Positions 6,582 through 8,996 of a DNA stretch of 8,996 bases are shown here, piece by piece. The stretch comes from an uncultured Eubacteriales bacterium. Lineage in GTDB: Bacteria > Bacillota > Clostridia > Oscillospirales > UBA644. The DNA lies in NCBI GenBank assembly GCA_934481505.1, contig CAKSPP010000043.1, positions 1-8,996 of the forward strand, read 5' to 3'. The translations under genes and the position numbers were made by a program. The notes under the pieces were generated by a model that was not told the origin of the DNA, did no database searches, and saw only the letters and a list, made by a program, of their open reading frames with translations. Within the stretch, counting starts at the first letter, position 1; every line of letters begins with the position of its first letter.

Positions 6582-7349
6582 TTAGTGTCGGTCTCGGTTA
6601 TAGCTGTTATATGAATAGGAATATTTTCCGTCCGAATCGTTTCTCACTTTCGGAATTACCGCAAGGAGCGGCAGGTCGTAATTCTGAGTGATATATTCTT
6701 CGTTCTTTATATAAGGATCGGAATATTTTGCTATCAGAATGATTATCATTGCAAGAACGGCACCGATAAGAAAACCTATCATGGTGTTTCTCGAATAGCT
6801 CGGAGAAGAACGGTGGGTCGGCACGACGGCGGTTTCGACGATTTTAACCGAGCTTCCGTCAACGACCGACGCTATTTTGTCGGGAAGAATCCGTGCAATG
6901 GTGTTTGCGATATTTTCCGCCTGATACGGGTCGTGATCCCAAACGACGACTTTGAAAACCTCGGTCGAGTTCACGGCTTTCGCGGAAATATGTCCCGAAA
7001 GTTCGGCATAGGACATATCGACCCCCGATTCTTTTATTACGTCGTCAAGCGTCATTCTTGTTTTGAGGATAACGACATAGGTATTGACAAGCTTCTGTGC
7101 CGCGGTAAGGTCGGAAGAAGAAATGCTCACTCCGACATTGCCTACCGAAATGGAAGTGTTATTGACATAGAACATTACATCCGCTTCGTATTTCGGCTGG
7201 ATAAGATAGTATGTCCACAGAAACGCAGCCCCTGCGAAAATTGCGGCGGAAAGAATTATCGCCCACGCCTTTTCCCACAGAGTTTTGAGTATCTGCAAGA
7301 TATCGATATCCACTATTTTCTCTTTTCTTTTCACTCGATTAGTCTCCAT
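6582..7349 (-). CDS. Wzz-type chain-length determinant and kinase adaptor, CpsC/CapA-like
   Basis: A 255-residue membrane protein of the Wzz/CpsC type. It starts with a cytoplasmic segment VDIDILQILKTLWEKAW (13-29), then membrane helix 1 (about 29-50), an external domain of about 140 residues, and helix 2 (about 189-207). VVPTHRSSPSYSRN (175-188), just before helix 2, is the proline/serine-rich signature of the family. The cytoplasmic C-terminal segment (208-255) should activate the separate BY-kinase. It ends in a Tyr/Ser stretch with tyrosines at 243, 245, 247 and 250. The family controls polymer chain length and export with the kinase. The ATG at 7349 overlaps the dehydratase gene by 11 bases. 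A GTG at 7334 (residue 6) follows a better GGAG site and may be the true start, giving 250 residues. Confidence 0.92.
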   Translation of the reverse strand: METNRVKRKEKIVDIDILQILKTLWEKAWAIILSAAIFAGAAFLWTYYLIQPKYEADVMFYVNNTSISVGNVGVSISSSDLTAAQKLVNTYVVILKTRMTLDDVIKESGVDMSYAELSGHISAKAVNSTEVFKVVVWDHDPYQAENIANTIARILPDKIASVVDGSSVKIVETAVVPTHRSSPSYSRNTMIGFLIGAVLAMIIILIAKYSDPYIKNEEYITQNYDLPLLAVIPKVRNDSDGKYSYSYNSYNRDRH

Positions 7350-8996
7350 TCTTTTCCGTTTCGCAGGCTCCGTTCACCTCGCAGGGCTTTTTATACGACG
7401 GAACCACCTTAAAAAATGCCTCTCTGACTTTTGCAAAGCCGTTTTCTTCGGTGTCTTCTCTGACGGCGGTGCAAAGAGTTTCAAGCCGTCTGTCGACTTC
7501 CTCTCTCGAAAGAGGCTCGTCCTTTTCGACGAAAATCATATTATGAGTGCTGATTTCGGTCTTCTCGGTTTTTACGAGAAGCTCTTCATAAAGCTTTTCA
7601 CCGGGACGCAGCCCGATCTCTTTGATATCTATATCCACATACGGGGTAAATCCCGCAAGCTTTATCATATTTTCCGCAAGGTCTATTATCTTTACGGGTT
7701 TGCCCATATCAAGGACGAAAAGTTCGCCCTTTTCGGCTTGGAGACCCGTCTGCAAAAGCAGGCTGCAAGCCTCGCTTATGGTCATAAAGTATCTTATTAT
7801 ACGCTTGTCGGTTATCGTTACGGGGCCGCCCGCCTCTATCTGCTTTTTGAAAAGAGGAACGACCGAGCCGTTCGAACCGAGAACATTTCCGAACCTGACG
7901 GCGGCAAAAGAGGTGCTGCTGTCTCTGCGGCACTGGACTATCATTTCGCAGACGCGTTTCGACGCTCCCATGATGTTTGTCGGATTGACCGCTTTATCGG
8001 TGGAAATAAGAATAAACTTTTCAACGCCGTATTTTTCCGCAAGGTCGGCGGCGTTTTTCGTTCCCATACAGTTGTTTTTAACAGCTTCGGCGGGGTTACC
8101 CTCCATTAAGGGAACGTGTTTATGAGCCGCTGCGTGGAAAACTATCTGCGGTCTGTAAAATTCAAAAACTTCTTCCAAACGGACTCTGTCGCGAACCGAC
8201 GCTATCTCGACCGAAAGATCGAGAGAAGAGCCGTAACGCATTTTGAGTTCCTGCTGAATATCGTAAGCGTTGTTTTCGTAAATATCGAGAATTACGAGTT
8301 TTTTCGGGGAAAGAGAGGCTATCTGACGGCAGAGTTCGCTGCCTATCGAGCCGCCGCCCCCGGTGACAAGAATTGTTTTTCCCGAATAATATTCCGAAAG
8401 GGCGTCTTTTTCAAGAACGACGGGAGAGCGAAAAAGCAAATCTTCGATCCGAAGTTCTCTTAAAATACGCCTTCCGCCGGCGGAGGTTTTTCCCTCACCG
8501 AAAGGATAGTCGTAAACTTTTATTTCAAGTCCCGTCCGGGAATATTTCGCGTAAAGTTTTTCAATGCGGCTGCCTTTGTTTTCCGAAAAAGCAAGAATAA
8601 CGGCTGAAACGGGAAGCGATTTTATTACCGAAATTATTTTGTCGTCGTTTCCGTCAAGAACCGACATATTCATTACTTTGTTGCCTATTTTGCGTTTGTC
8701 GATATCGACGAAACAGTAAGGCTTATATTTTGAATTTCTGTTATAGAGAAGTTCGCGGGCAAGCATTGTTCCTATCGTTCCCGCACCGACTATAACGACA
8801 TATTTGTAATCTTCTTTTTTCGACAGGTGTTTCCGCTGATGTTTGCACTGATAGATAAACCGCAGGAAAAGTTCAACAAGAGTTGCTATCGCGACAAGGG
8901 AAATACTCTGCCATATTCCGACGCTTATTCTGCCAAACCAGACAATAACGAAAGCGACGCTTCCGCCGATGAAGTTTGCGAAAATAAGCCGCAGAT
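7339..8996 (-). CDS. Membrane-anchored nucleotide-sugar 4,6-dehydratase, WbpM/CapD/FlaA1 type, 5' end outside window
   Basis: The frame stays open from the right edge to the TAA at 7339, giving 551 visible residues; a Met at 8766 is internal, not the start. The visible N-terminus has two membrane helices (about 1-20 and 27-48), then a first Rossmann domain with VVIVGAGTIGT (66-76), then the catalytic domain with ILVTGGGGSIGSE (208-220) for NAD(P) binding. ISTDKAV (330-336) and MGASK (342-346) show the Ser/Thr-Asp-Lys region and the MxxxK variant of the SDR YxxxK motif, as reported for WbpM-type enzymes. GLRPGEKLYEEL (461-472) is another family signature. By family it converts UDP-GlcNAc to a UDP-4-keto-6-deoxy sugar for capsule precursors such as FucNAc, QuiNAc or bacillosamine. 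Relatives have about 600 residues and four N-terminal helices, so perhaps 60-80 residues are missing. C5-epimerising relatives cannot be excluded. Confidence 0.93.
   Translation of the reverse strand, partial: LRLIFANFIGGSVAFVIVWFGRISVGIWQSISLVAIATLVELFLRFIYQCKHQRKHLSKKEDYKYVVIVGAGTIGTMLARELLYNRNSKYKPYCFVDIDKRKIGNKVMNMSVLDGNDDKIISVIKSLPVSAVILAFSENKGSRIEKLYAKYSRTGLEIKVYDYPFGEGKTSAGGRRILRELRIEDLLFRSPVVLEKDALSEYYSGKTILVTGGGGSIGSELCRQIASLSPKKLVILDIYENNAYDIQQELKMRYGSSLDLSVEIASVRDRVRLEEVFEFYRPQIVFHAAAHKHVPLMEGNPAEAVKNNCMGTKNAADLAEKYGVEKFILISTDKAVNPTNIMGASKRVCEMIVQCRRDSSTSFAAVRFGNVLGSNGSVVPLFKKQIEAGGPVTITDKRIIRYFMTISEACSLLLQTGLQAEKGELFVLDMGKPVKIIDLAENMIKLAGFTPYVDIDIKEIGLRPGEKLYEELLVKTEKTEISTHNMIFVEKDEPLSREEVDRRLETLCTAVREDTEENGFAKVREAFFKVVPSYKKPCEVNGACETEKNGD
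7344..7347 (-). promoter_or_regulatory. Ribosome binding site favouring a GTG start of the adaptor gene
   Basis: GGAG on the minus strand lies nine bases before an in-frame GTG at 7334. It overlaps the first codons of the ATG-initiated version, whose own upstream signal (GGAA, about four bases before the ATG) is short-spaced. The GTG falls just after the TAA of the dehydratase gene, which would remove the 11-base overlap. Confidence 0.5.

Noticed and set aside
7285..8109. Plus-strand open frame of 274 codons
   Set aside because: It lies opposite the well-supported dehydratase and adaptor genes and gives no recognisable protein motifs.
7339..8766. Dehydratase starting at the Met at 8766
   Set aside because: The frame stays open upstream and encodes two membrane helices and the first part of the Rossmann motif GAGTIG, so that Met lies inside the domain.

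Overview
The window is a single block of polysaccharide (capsule or exopolysaccharide) biosynthesis genes. All of them are on the minus strand, so transcription runs from the right edge to the left edge. The organism looks like a Gram-positive anaerobe of the Clostridia, perhaps Oscillospiraceae or a relative. The reasons are separate Wzz-like adaptor and BY-kinase proteins (the Gram-positive arrangement), a PHP-type phosphotyrosine phosphatase, an LCP ligase for attachment to peptidoglycan, AGGAG-type ribosome binding sites, and a clostridial style of small surface protein. No rRNA, tRNA, CRISPR array, transposase or phage gene was seen.

Layout in transcription order: (1) a membrane-anchored nucleotide-sugar 4,6-dehydratase of the WbpM/CapD/FlaA1 type, whose 5' end lies beyond base 8996; (2) a CpsC/CapA-like chain-length and kinase-activator membrane protein; (3) a CpsD/CapB-like tyrosine kinase with a tail of nine tyrosines; (4) a CpsB/CapC-like PHP phosphatase; (5) a secreted, C-terminally anchored protein of unknown function; (6) an LCP (LytR-CpsA-Psr) family protein of a divergent subgroup; (7) after a 111-base gap with a strong hairpin, an EpsG/Wzy-like polymerase; (8) a GT4 glycosyltransferase with a cysteine cluster; (9) a second GT4 glycosyltransferase, cut off at base 1. 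Gaps between genes are short. Several junctions overlap (an 11-base overlap, ATGA, TGATG, TAATG), so this is very likely one operon, or two if the hairpin gap carries a promoter or an attenuator.

Proposed joint function: the dehydratase makes a UDP-4-keto-6-deoxy sugar precursor. The glycosyltransferases assemble a lipid-linked repeat unit, the EpsG/Wzy-like protein polymerises it, and the adaptor/kinase/phosphatase trio controls chain length by tyrosine phosphorylation. The LCP protein transfers the polymer to the cell wall. The initiating phosphoglycosyltransferase and the flippase are not in view and presumably lie outside the window. Gene order differs from the streptococcal A-B-C-D order: here it is C-D-B, then the unknown surface protein, then A.

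No clearly unprecedented system was found. The items most worth a second look are the unknown surface protein fixed between phosphatase and LCP, the hairpin/direct-repeat element at 3276-3363, and the two competing starts of the adaptor gene. No stretch over 300 bases lacks a gene.
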